From: Desulfobacterales bacterium
Lineage (GTDB): Bacteria > Desulfobacterota > DSM-4660 > Desulfatiglandales > B25-G16
Assembly (NCBI GenBank): GCA_013375385.1
Contig: JABXJY010000024.1
Span: forward strand, 1 to 19,207
Reading direction: 5' to 3'
DNA: 19,207 bases
Position 1 is the first letter of the stretch, and each line of letters opens with the position of its first letter. Positions 1 through 7,036 of the stretch are shown here, in pieces. A program made the position numbers and the translations under genes. The notes beneath the pieces are model-generated. The model had not been told where the DNA came from. It saw nothing but the letters and a program-made list of their open reading frames with translations, and made no database searches.

Positions 1-22
1 AATCCAATTATTATAAGGTCTT

Positions 23-1954
23 ATGTGTGGTATAGTCGGTTTTAGATCCAGGAAGGATTTTAATACGTTACGTGAATCTCTTCCGCAAGCAGTATCAACC
101 CTTGCCTATCGGGGCCCGGATGATTCGGGCCTTTTTTTTGATGAAAAAAAAGAAATCGGCCTTGGCCACACGAGGCTCGCGGTCATTGACCTTTCCAGTA
201 AGGCTCATCAGCCAATGGAAAGTGATGATGGAACGGTGTGGATTAGCTACAGCGGTGAGGTCTATAACTTCAAGGAATTGCGTCACCAATTAGAGCAGGT
301 AGGCTACCATTTTAAAAGTAATTCTGACACCGAGGTAGTTCTCAAATCTTATCTAGAGTGGGGGGTTGATTGTTTTTCACGGTTTTTCGGGATGTTTGCA
401 CTTGCTATCTGGGATGACCGAAAGAACGAATTGATTTTAGCCAGGGATCGGTTAGGCATCAAACCACTCTATTATTACCTTAGTAAGGGAAACCTTCTTT
501 TTGCATCTGAGCTCAAGGCTCTTATGGCATTTAAGTCCTTTAAGAGGGATATTGATCTTGAGGCTATCCCCCTGTTTCTCCATTATCAATATATCCCTAC
601 GCCAAGAACTATCTTCAAGGATACCTATAAGCTTACCCCTGGGCATTACCTGGTTTACAATGGAAAAAATCTGATCTCCAAAACCTTCTCAGAGCTCCCA
701 GAAATGATAAATCACTCAGGATCCTGGAGCGATCGCGAGGAAGAAAAGGTATTACAGTTGGATGAACTGCTCAGCAAGGTGGTCTCTGACCACATGGTGA
801 GTGATGTGCCCCTTGGCGCCTTGCTGAGCGGCGGGATAGACTCCTCGGTTGTGGTGGCGTTCATGCAAAAGGTAAGTGCATCACCTGTTCGGACCTTCAC
901 CATGGGTTTCAAAGAGAGGGAATACAATGAGGCACCGTGGGCCTCAAAGGTGGCAAAAATCTTAGGTACGAATCATACTGAGCTTTACGTCACGCCCAAA
1001 GAGACCCTTGATGTTATTCCGCGATTACCTGAAATCTACGATGAACCTTTCGCTGATTCCTCTGCCATTCCTGCCTATCTGGTGTGTCAACTTGCTCGTT
1101 CCCAGGTGAAGGTTGCCCTTTCCGGGGATGGTGGAGATGAACAGTTCTCTGGATACGTACGTTATTGGAGCACTCAGGCCATGGCCAAGGTGCTCCAACG
1201 TCTTCCCGGATCGATAAAAAGACCCCTGGGGGTGCTCTTGGAAGGTATACCGGGCCACTGGGTTGAAAAGTGCTATCTCCCATGGCGCCAGCTTCTTCCT
1301 CAACGTTTTAGGGTAGCCAATTTTCCTGATAAGTGGCAAAAACTGATTAACCTGATGGGTCGGACCCGAATCCCGGACCTATACAGGATGACCATCTGCC
1401 TCTGGTCTGAGGATGATTTGATCCGGCTGACCGAGCAGACATTGTCTAAAGGGATGTTCGAAAAGACCTTTAAAGAGACGGAGGGTTGGCCGCTTCTTTC
1501 TCGTTTGATGAGGGTCGACCAGAAGACCTATCTCCCTGATGCAATGATGACAAAATCTGATAGGGCGAGTATGTCTGCAAGCCTTGAGGTACGGGTGCCG
1601 CTCTTAGATGATAGGATTTTAGAGTATACCTCCCCTCTGCCAGAGCACCTGAAATATAGAAATGGCACCGGCAAGTATCTTCTCAAGAAGCTTCTGGCTC
1701 GATATGTGCCAAAAGAGCTATTTGAGAGACCCAAAATGGGCTTTGCCGTTCCCATTGACCGATGGTTTCGCAGTGAGTTGAAAGACCTGCTTTTGGATTA
1801 TCTTTCCCCTGAGAGATTGAGAAGAGAGGGCATTTTCGATCACGCTGTTGTAGAGAAGATAATAAATGAGCATCTCTCTGGTAAGGTCAACCATCACTAT
1901 CGTCTGTGGTCCCTTTTGATGTGGGAGATGTGGCGAGAGAGGTGGTTGGCTTGA
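23..1954 (+). CDS. asnB: Asparagine synthetase, glutamine-hydrolysing (AsnB family)
   Basis: Cytosolic enzyme expected to make asparagine from aspartate and ATP using ammonia released from glutamine. The 643-residue protein begins MCGIVGF, so Cys2 is the class II glutaminase nucleophile after Met removal. Arg51 (HTRLAVIDL) and Asp102 (SNSDTEV) match known glutamine-binding positions. The synthetase half carries the PP-loop SGGIDSS at 269-275 and SGDGGDEQFSGY at 367-378. The length suits the long AsnB form common in polysaccharide and O-antigen loci, where paralogues may amidate sugars or other acceptors. The start is supported by AAGG a few bases upstream and by the need for Cys at position 2. 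Oddity: the usual NGEIYN motif reads SGEVYN, with Ser77 where the oxyanion-hole Asn is expected. It is followed by a sugar-nucleotide enzyme after a 100-bp gap. The family call is firm; the true acceptor is open. Confidence 0.93.
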   Translation: MCGIVGFRSRKDFNTLRESLPQAVSTLAYRGPDDSGLFFDEKKEIGLGHTRLAVIDLSSKAHQPMESDDGTVWISYSGEVYNFKELRHQLEQVGYHFKSNSDTEVVLKSYLEWGVDCFSRFFGMFALAIWDDRKNELILARDRLGIKPLYYYLSKGNLLFASELKALMAFKSFKRDIDLEAIPLFLHYQYIPTPRTIFKDTYKLTPGHYLVYNGKNLISKTFSELPEMINHSGSWSDREEEKVLQLDELLSKVVSDHMVSDVPLGALLSGGIDSSVVVAFMQKVSASPVRTFTMGFKEREYNEAPWASKVAKILGTNHTELYVTPKETLDVIPRLPEIYDEPFADSSAIPAYLVCQLARSQVKVALSGDGGDEQFSGYVRYWSTQAMAKVLQRLPGSIKRPLGVLLEGIPGHWVEKCYLPWRQLLPQRFRVANFPDKWQKLINLMGRTRIPDLYRMTICLWSEDDLIRLTEQTLSKGMFEKTFKETEGWPLLSRLMRVDQKTYLPDAMMTKSDRASMSASLEVRVPLLDDRILEYTSPLPEHLKYRNGTGKYLLKKLLARYVPKELFERPKMGFAVPIDRWFRSELKDLLLDYLSPERLRREGIFDHAVVEKIINEHLSGKVNHHYRLWSLLMWEMWRERWLA

Positions 1955-2032
1955 CGCGAAGAAAGCTTGACTTTTAGTTATTGTCATGTGATATGAGATT
2001 TGCGATTCTGGTATTTCACGCAATTTAAATCC

Positions 2033-2049
2033 TAGCTCACTTTAGGCAC
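2033..2049 (+). repeat. 17-bp copy of the CACTTTAG-type repeat before the epimerase start
   Basis: The sequence TAGCTCACTTTAGGCAC occurs here and again, identically, at 9484-9500 in the array before dnaG. Here it ends 5 bases before the ATG at 2055. The rest of the 100-bp gap (1955-2054) has no other gene. It holds a weak promoter-like pair, TTGACT at 1967-1972 and TATGAG at 1992-1997 with 19-bp spacing, which I do not trust. The only Shine-Dalgarno-like bases before the epimerase are the TAGG inside this repeat. Confidence 0.6.
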
Positions 2050-2054
2050 TCAAA

Positions 2055-3026
2055 ATGAAGGTCTTGATTACAGGCGGTGCAGGATTCATAGGTTCTCATC
2101 TGGCAGATAAGCTCTTAGAGATGGGAGATGAGGTCTTCGTAGTGGATGACCTCTCAACAGGAAGTCTCAAGAACATCGAACAGTACCAAGACAGGGAGAA
2201 GTTTCATCTGGTAGTGGATACGATCCTGAACGAGGCCGTTATGAATGAGCTGGTGTTCAAGTGCGATCAGATCTATCACATGGCTGCAGCCGTGGGCGTA
2301 AAGCTCATCATGAATCGACCGGTTGAGACCCTTGAGACAAATGTGAAGGGGACCGAGATGATTCTTATGCTTGCCAACCGGTATAAGAAAAAACTGTTTA
2401 TTGCCTCAAGCAGCGAGGTGTACGGTAAAGTCATGGATGGAGAGAATACTCGGCTCCTTTTGGAGGATACGGATTTCCTCATGGGTTCCACAACAAAGCG
2501 ACGCTGGGCATATGCCTGTTCCAAGGCACTGGATGAATTTCTGGCGCTGGCCTACCATGAGGAAAAAAAGCTGCCGATTATTATTGGGCGACTCTTTAAT
2601 ACGGTTGGACCAAGGCAGACCGGGCAATATGGAATGGTCATCCCCAACTTTGTCCAGAAGGCCCTTATTGGTAAGCCCATTACAGTATATGGTGACGGCT
2701 CCCAATCCAGGAGTTTTACCTACATTGCAGACGTCATCGATGCACTGACAAAGCTCATGGCTGAACCAAAGGCTGTAGGCCAGATCTTTAACGTGGGGAA
2801 TGATGAGGAGGTCACCATTATGGATCTTGCCCTCATGGTCAAGGAGATGACTGGAAGCTCATCTGAGATGGAATACATCTCCTATGAAAAGGCCTACGGA
2901 CCTGGCTACGAGGACATGCAGAGGCGTTGTCCAGACATAACCAGGCTAAAGAATCTTATTCATTTTGAGCCCAACACAGATCTTAGGGGTATCATTCAGA
3001 GCGTGATTGATTACTACAAGAAATGA
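2055..3026 (+). CDS. NAD-dependent sugar-nucleotide epimerase/decarboxylase (extended SDR, UXS-like)
   Basis: Cytosolic extended short-chain dehydrogenase acting on an NDP-sugar, of the group that includes UDP-glucuronate decarboxylase and UDP-glucose 4-epimerase. The 323-residue protein opens with the NAD-binding TGGAGFIG at 7-14 and Asp31-Asp32 at the end of the second strand. The catalytic set is SSSEVYG around 118-124 and YACSK with Tyr153 and Lys157. The stretches GRLFNTVGPRQ and VYGDGSQSRSFTYIADV resemble UDP-glucuronate decarboxylases and relatives. Its stop overlaps the start of the next gene by ATGA, so it is probably translationally coupled to the lipid-linked sugar transferase. It would supply that enzyme or later glycosyltransferases with an activated sugar. 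The exact substrate cannot be read from the sequence. The start lacks a good Shine-Dalgarno site, but the Rossmann motif begins at residue 3, so no other start fits. Confidence 0.88.
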   Translation: MKVLITGGAGFIGSHLADKLLEMGDEVFVVDDLSTGSLKNIEQYQDREKFHLVVDTILNEAVMNELVFKCDQIYHMAAAVGVKLIMNRPVETLETNVKGTEMILMLANRYKKKLFIASSSEVYGKVMDGENTRLLLEDTDFLMGSTTKRRWAYACSKALDEFLALAYHEEKKLPIIIGRLFNTVGPRQTGQYGMVIPNFVQKALIGKPITVYGDGSQSRSFTYIADVIDALTKLMAEPKAVGQIFNVGNDEEVTIMDLALMVKEMTGSSSEMEYISYEKAYGPGYEDMQRRCPDITRLKNLIHFEPNTDLRGIIQSVIDYYKK

Positions 3027-4846
3027 GTCCCCTTCATTCATATACCTTTACCTTCTTGGCCTCTTTTTTGCTCTCGCTCTTCCTGACCCCCTTGATGAGG
3101 CACCTGGCTGTTAAGGGAAATTTTGTGGCCAGACCCAGGGATGACAGGTGGCACAGGAGATCGACTGGCCTTTTAGGAGGGGTGAGCATCTTCTTCACCA
3201 TGATGGTGGTCTGGCAACTGGCCTCCCTTGTATCTGGTTATTATGCCTCAATAGAGCCCCTTTTGCCTCTTGCCCTGGGTGGCATGGCTATCTTTCTCCT
3301 TGGCCTGGTTGACGACCTCTTTGAGATCAATCCCCAGCACAAACTGGTGGGTCAGATCATTATCGCCTCTGTACTGGTCATTTTTGGCTTCCAGATAAAC
3401 TGGTTTGAGTCCATGACCGCCAATCTGGTGATAAGCATCTTCTGGATCGTGGGCATCACCAACGCCTTTAATCTTTTGGATAATATGGATGGATTATCGG
3501 CAGGTACTGCCTTTATAGCAGGCCTTTTTCTATTCTTGTCTCAGGTTACCTCCGGAGGTGCGAGTATTGTTCCGGCACTCCTTTTCCTGTCTGTATTTCT
3601 TGGCTCCTTACTAGGATTTTTGATCTATAATTTTTATCCCGCCTCTATCTTCATGGGTGACTCGGGCAGCCTCTTTATCGGATTTCTTCTGGCTGGACTG
3701 ACTACCGAAGCTTCAGGATTGATGACTGGCGCCCGATCAGGCCACCTGGTCTCTGTGCTGGCCATTCCTATCCTGATCCTGTTCATACCCATCCTGGATA
3801 CTACGTTTGTCAGCCTGATGAGGAAGCTTTCCGGTCGCCCCATTTCAGTGGGAGGACGGGATCACTCCTCTCACCGAATGGTAGCTATCGGATTCTCCGA
3901 GAGGACCGCTGTGCTGATACTGTACGGCTTTGCTGCTGTGTCCGGCCTTCTGGCCATGACCACTACCCGTCTCTCGTTAGGGGTTAGTCTGGTCCTTGTT
4001 GCAATCTATCTTCTTTTTATCATCTTTTTCTGGATAAGCCTGGCCAGGGTCAAGGTATATCCAGAAGAGTCCATCCTTTCTGAGGCCAAAGAAGGTAAGC
4101 TCACTCCCCTATTGATAGAAATAACCTACAAAAGAAGGTTGTTCGAGGTGCTGCTGGATCTCATCCTCATTCCACTGGCCTACTGGTCTTCCTACCTGCT
4201 GAGGTTTGAGGGCAGTGCCTATGGTGCAAATTTTCCCGTCTTCCTCAAATCGTTACCCATCGTCGTGGCATGCCAGCTTTTTTGCTTTTTCCTTTTGGGT
4301 GTCTATCGAGGTATATGGCAATATGTGGGGATGAGAGACGTGATCGTCTATGTCAAGGCGATCACTGCCGGCACGGTCTTATCCGTCCTCGTTAATTTAG
4401 GGATTTATCGCTTCATGGGGTTTTCCCGCAGCTTGTTTGTAATCTACTGGATGATTTTGTTTGTGCTTGTGACAGCCTCCCGTTTTTCGTACCGTCTCAT
4501 AGGTGAAGCTACCCCAAAGAATGTTATGGAGGGAAGAAAAAAGGCACTCATTTACGGTGCCGGTGCAGGCGGCCAACTCGTTATGCAGGAAATCGAAGGG
4601 AACCGGAACTTAGGGCTGGCCCTGGTAGGGTTTATCGATGACGATATCCGAAAGCAGGACAGGCGATTCCTGGGATATCCCGTGTTTGGAGGAAAGGATT
4701 GCCTGAATGAGATCGTAGATAAGTACCAAATCTCCGATGTGATTATTTCATTCCGGAACATGGACAGGGCTGCCCTGAATTCCTTGAAAAAGGCGTGCAC
4801 CTCACTGGGTGTAAATCTGAGCCGCCTTAACATACTCATTGACTGA
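3023..4846 (+). CDS. WecA/MraY-type sugar-1-phosphate transferase fused to a FlaA1/CapD-like N-terminal half
   Basis: Integral membrane protein of 607 residues. Residues 1 to about 340 form a polyprenyl-phosphate sugar-1-phosphate transferase with many membrane segments and the expected motifs: Asp97-Asp98, NAFNLLDNMDG at 147-157, MGDSG at 211-215 and the cytosolic HSSHR at 281-285. This part should start a lipid-linked glycan on undecaprenyl phosphate. Residues from about 370 to the end resemble the N-terminal half of FlaA1/CapD/PglF proteins: four membrane helices with YLLRFE (391-396) and GVYRGIWQY (426-434), then a Rossmann-like CoA-binding domain with YGAGAGGQ at 511-518 and GFIDDD at 536-541. 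The C-terminal SDR dehydratase domain of CapD is absent, and the protein ends cleanly after VNLSRLNILID. This architecture may already be known in databases. It overlaps the upstream gene by ATGA. Confidence 0.88.
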   Translation: MSPLHSYTFTFLASFLLSLFLTPLMRHLAVKGNFVARPRDDRWHRRSTGLLGGVSIFFTMMVVWQLASLVSGYYASIEPLLPLALGGMAIFLLGLVDDLFEINPQHKLVGQIIIASVLVIFGFQINWFESMTANLVISIFWIVGITNAFNLLDNMDGLSAGTAFIAGLFLFLSQVTSGGASIVPALLFLSVFLGSLLGFLIYNFYPASIFMGDSGSLFIGFLLAGLTTEASGLMTGARSGHLVSVLAIPILILFIPILDTTFVSLMRKLSGRPISVGGRDHSSHRMVAIGFSERTAVLILYGFAAVSGLLAMTTTRLSLGVSLVLVAIYLLFIIFFWISLARVKVYPEESILSEAKEGKLTPLLIEITYKRRLFEVLLDLILIPLAYWSSYLLRFEGSAYGANFPVFLKSLPIVVACQLFCFFLLGVYRGIWQYVGMRDVIVYVKAITAGTVLSVLVNLGIYRFMGFSRSLFVIYWMILFVLVTASRFSYRLIGEATPKNVMEGRKKALIYGAGAGGQLVMQEIEGNRNLGLALVGFIDDDIRKQDRRFLGYPVFGGKDCLNEIVDKYQISDVIISFRNMDRAALNSLKKACTSLGVNLSRLNILID

Positions 4847-4879
4847 ATCAGATAGATCCATAGAGCTTGAGATAAAGAA

Positions 4880-4903
4880 AGGAGCAAGAAATGAATTGCT
4901 CCT
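4880..4903 (+). promoter_or_regulatory. Hairpin between the transferase fusion and the VanZ gene
   Basis: AGGAGCAA at 4880-4887 and TTGCTCCT at 4896-4903 form a perfect 8-bp stem with an 8-base loop. On the + strand it is followed by CTCTCTCAAAA, not a U-run, so it is a poor intrinsic terminator for the upstream operon. The stem contains a Shine-Dalgarno-like GGAG. It may be a weak terminator, a processing site or a translational control element. The gap 4847-5007 has no other convincing feature except the tiny reading frame listed separately. Confidence 0.35.
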
Positions 4904-4932
4904 CTCTCAAAAACAGTTACACTTTACCATGA
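4891..4932 (+). CDS. Possible 13-codon leader peptide upstream of the VanZ gene
   Basis: ATG at 4891 is preceded at ideal distance by AAAGGAG (4878-4884) and opens a frame reading MNCSSLKNSYTLP followed by TGA. Ribosome site and start both lie in the hairpin at 4880-4903, so translation and folding would compete. There is no run of one amino acid as in classical attenuators. It could be a chance Shine-Dalgarno plus ATG. It ends 75 bases before the next gene. Confidence 0.2.
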   Translation: MNCSSLKNSYTLP

Positions 4933-5007
4933 CCTAAAACGAGGATACCTTTTCGAAGTCTTCATCCGTCCTGAAAGTCATATTTTCAAGTCTTCAAGAG
5001 CTGTAAT

Positions 5008-5655
5008 ATGGGCTATCTTACCCCCAGATGGTTGGCGGTATATGGATATCTCCTGATTGTCCTGACTGCAACACCCTATCTTCCGCTATTGATACAGTGG
5101 GCTTCCTCCAGGTGGTCGGCGGAATCGATTTCCCGTTTCGTATTGGGTGTTGAGGTTTTTCTGGGGGTTGTTCTCATAATTTCGGCAGGTGCTATCTTTT
5201 CTTACAATAGACGAAAATTCCCCTCCTTTGTCCTCATAATAGGCGGACTAATAGGCTTTGCCAGTCTATTCTATCTTGTTATTCCAAACCCTTACGAACT
5301 AACCCACTTGCCGGAGTATGCAATCTTGGGGATCTTGATACTCCATGCCATTAGAGAAAGAGAGGGGAGAGAGAGGGGTATAATGCCTCGTGCGAAATCT
5401 AACAGGGTTTACTTTCGCTCTGCCATGATTACTGGTGCGCTTGGTACCATAGATGAGCTCTACCAGGGAATTCTACCGCTAAGATTTTTTGCCTGGCGTG
5501 ATATTGTTCTGAATGGGTTAGGTGGCCTCCTGGGATTGACTATTTTCTGGGCACTGACTCGGGAACGAAAAAAGTCGCTAATCCAGACAGGGCTCCATGC
5601 ATCAGGACCAAAAACACTGGTTGAACAAGAGGGCTCATTTTGGAAATGGTTTTAA
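5008..5655 (+). CDS. VanZ-family membrane protein
   Basis: Small polytopic membrane protein of 215 residues with about five or six hydrophobic segments (near 8-30, 43-65, 72-93, 103-115, 135-147 and 164-184). The family signature is visible: HLPEYAILGILIL from 100, then IDELYQ at 148-153 and WRDIVLNGLGGLLG at 163-176. VanZ proteins occur in glycopeptide resistance loci and also in exopolysaccharide and exosortase loci; their biochemical role is poorly known. Its place after a lipid-linked sugar transferase suits a polysaccharide-region role, not resistance, and no van genes are nearby. A purine-only tract around 5351-5379 encodes the charged loop REREGRERG. The C-terminal tail after about 185 is polar and probably cytosolic. 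The Shine-Dalgarno site is weak. Confidence 0.8.
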   Translation: MGYLTPRWLAVYGYLLIVLTATPYLPLLIQWASSRWSAESISRFVLGVEVFLGVVLIISAGAIFSYNRRKFPSFVLIIGGLIGFASLFYLVIPNPYELTHLPEYAILGILILHAIREREGRERGIMPRAKSNRVYFRSAMITGALGTIDELYQGILPLRFFAWRDIVLNGLGGLLGLTIFWALTRERKKSLIQTGLHASGPKTLVEQEGSFWKWF

Positions 5656-5744
5656 TCCCGAAAATTTTATTGAGCCGGGAGACTGGGGCTATTCTGACAG
5701 GGGAAGGTCGATCCTTTTTGGGGTTGATTAAGAGGTAACTACAG

Positions 5745-6506
5745 GTGATCATTATACCGGCAGTAGACATCAAGGGAGGTAGGTGCGTAAGATTGGAGCA
5801 GGGTTTCATGGACAGGGAGACTATATTTTCTGATTACCCTGAAGAGATGGCGTTACAATGGGAAAGGAAAGGGGCAAAGAGATTGCACCTTGTCGATCTG
5901 GATGGGGCTGTTCATGGAATACCTTACAATAAAGAGGTTATAAGAAATGTGGTAGATGCGGTCTCTGTCCCGGTGCAATTAGGTGGTGGTATTAGGGATC
6001 TGGATACCATAGAGGGGTATATTGATCTGGGTATTGACCAGATTATCATAGGCACAGTAGCCTACAAGGATCCGGATTTAGTAGACATGGCATGCAAGAA
6101 GTATCCGGGTAGAATTATCCTGGGTATTGATTCAAGGGATAATTATGTATGTGTTGAAGGTTGGGCAGAGCCTACCAGTACTACTGCTATTGATCTGGCA
6201 AAGAGGTTTGAAGATATGGGAATCAACTCTATTATCTACACGGATATAAAGAGGGATGGAATGAAGACAGGTCCGAATATAGATGCTGTAAGGAAGTTTG
6301 CAACGGCTATGAATGTAGAAACTATTGCAGCAGGTGGAATATCATCAATCAAGGATATAGAGAATTTGGCAAGATTAGAAGAGGATGGTGTGAGTGGCAT
6401 AATAATAGGAAGGGCCCTTTATGATGGATCAATTAAGTTAGAGGAAGCCATCGATATAGTGAAAAAAGGGGTGGTTGATACCAAAAAAAATCAATATTTT
6501 TATTGA
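5745..6506 (+). CDS. hisA: HisA, ProFAR isomerase of histidine biosynthesis
   Basis: Cytosolic (beta/alpha)8-barrel that performs the Amadori rearrangement of ProFAR to PRFAR, the fourth step of histidine synthesis. The 253-residue protein has the catalytic Asp8 (IIPAVDIKGGRCVRL) and Asp129 (GIDSRDN), the phosphate-binding LGGGIRD at 79-85, TDIKRDGM at 166-173 and AAGGISS near 195-201. The start is GTG at 5745: AAGAGGT lies 8 bases upstream and the first strand begins at residue 2. PriA-type bifunctionality is not indicated by what I can see. The gene stands alone, with no other his gene upstream to 1 or downstream to 19207. That is unusual because hisA normally sits between hisH and hisF. 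The following gene has its own promoter overlapping the hisA stop. The preceding gap 5656-5744 shows only the ribosome site. Confidence 0.95.
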   Translation: MIIIPAVDIKGGRCVRLEQGFMDRETIFSDYPEEMALQWERKGAKRLHLVDLDGAVHGIPYNKEVIRNVVDAVSVPVQLGGGIRDLDTIEGYIDLGIDQIIIGTVAYKDPDLVDMACKKYPGRIILGIDSRDNYVCVEGWAEPTSTTAIDLAKRFEDMGINSIIYTDIKRDGMKTGPNIDAVRKFATAMNVETIAAGGISSIKDIENLARLEEDGVSGIIIGRALYDGSIKLEEAIDIVKKGVVDTKKNQYFY

Positions 6507-6531
6507 CTTTTAGCGAGAGAGTTGTTATATA
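6503..6531 (+). promoter_or_regulatory. Sigma-70 promoter for yqeY and probably mutS2 onward
   Basis: TTGACT at 6503-6508 and TATATA at 6526-6531 are separated by exactly 17 bases, a near-consensus housekeeping promoter. The -35 box overlaps the hisA stop codon, and the -10 box lies 31 bases before the yqeY start. An AT-rich inverted repeat, TCAATA/TATTGA with a TTTT loop (6491-6506), overlaps its 5' side and might weakly end hisA transcription. This separates hisA from the block beginning with yqeY. Confidence 0.6.
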
Positions 6532-6562
6532 AAAAAATTTAATTTTTGAAGGGAAAATCGCT

Positions 6563-7006
6563 ATGGGCTTATATGATGATATTCTTCTTGATTTAAAAAA
6601 GTCAATAAAGGAGCAGGATAAGGGAAGACTTTCCGTATTAAGAGGGTTGAAGTCTGCAATGAAGAATAAACAGGTTGAGTTACGCAAGGAACTTACCGAT
6701 GATCAGATTAGGGGCGTAATATCATCTGAGATCAAGAAAAGCAAGGAGGCAATTGACAAATTTGGTCAGGGTTCACGTCATGATCTCGTGGAAAAAGAGG
6801 AGGCAGAGTTAAGAATCTTATCCAGTTATTTACCGCCCCAGTTGTCAACCGAAGAAATTAAAGAAGTAGTAACTCAGGCAATTGAGGAAATATCGGCCAG
6901 TAGTCCAAAAGACCTAGGTAGGGTTATGAAATCGGTGATGCCTAAGTTGACGGGGAGGGCTGATGGCCGTGAAGTCAATAGGATAGCCCGAGAACTATTG
7001 AGTTAG
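6563..7006 (+). CDS. yqeY: GatB/YqeY domain protein
   Basis: Small helical cytosolic protein of 147 residues, the standard length for YqeY. Family marks are the N-terminal LYDDILLDLKKSIKEQDKGRLSVLRGLKSAMKNK pattern (in pieces from residue 3), the central ISSEIKKSKEAIDKF, and the SSYLPPQLS/DLGRVMK/LTGRADGREVN series towards the C-terminus. The fold matches the tRNA-binding tail domain of GatB amidotransferase, and members are thought to have some tRNA-related role; no reaction is proven. A Shine-Dalgarno-like AAGGG lies 9 bases before ATG. yqeY often travels with rpsU, dnaG and rpoD in the macromolecular synthesis region. Here it heads the block, with mutS2 next after 30 bp. Confidence 0.92.
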   Translation: MGLYDDILLDLKKSIKEQDKGRLSVLRGLKSAMKNKQVELRKELTDDQIRGVISSEIKKSKEAIDKFGQGSRHDLVEKEEAELRILSSYLPPQLSTEEIKEVVTQAIEEISASSPKDLGRVMKSVMPKLTGRADGREVNRIARELLS

Positions 7007-7036
7007 GGAGACAGGGTTTAATCCTTTCAAACCCAC

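Noticed and set aside
1014..1339. Reverse-strand frames of about 90-100 codons inside asnB
   Set aside because: They are shadows of a strongly conserved + strand gene, with no ribosome site or recognisable domain.
5351..5385. Purine-only tract followed by TATAAT inside the VanZ gene
   Set aside because: There is no -35 box at a proper distance; the tract encodes a charged loop and is most simply coding sequence.
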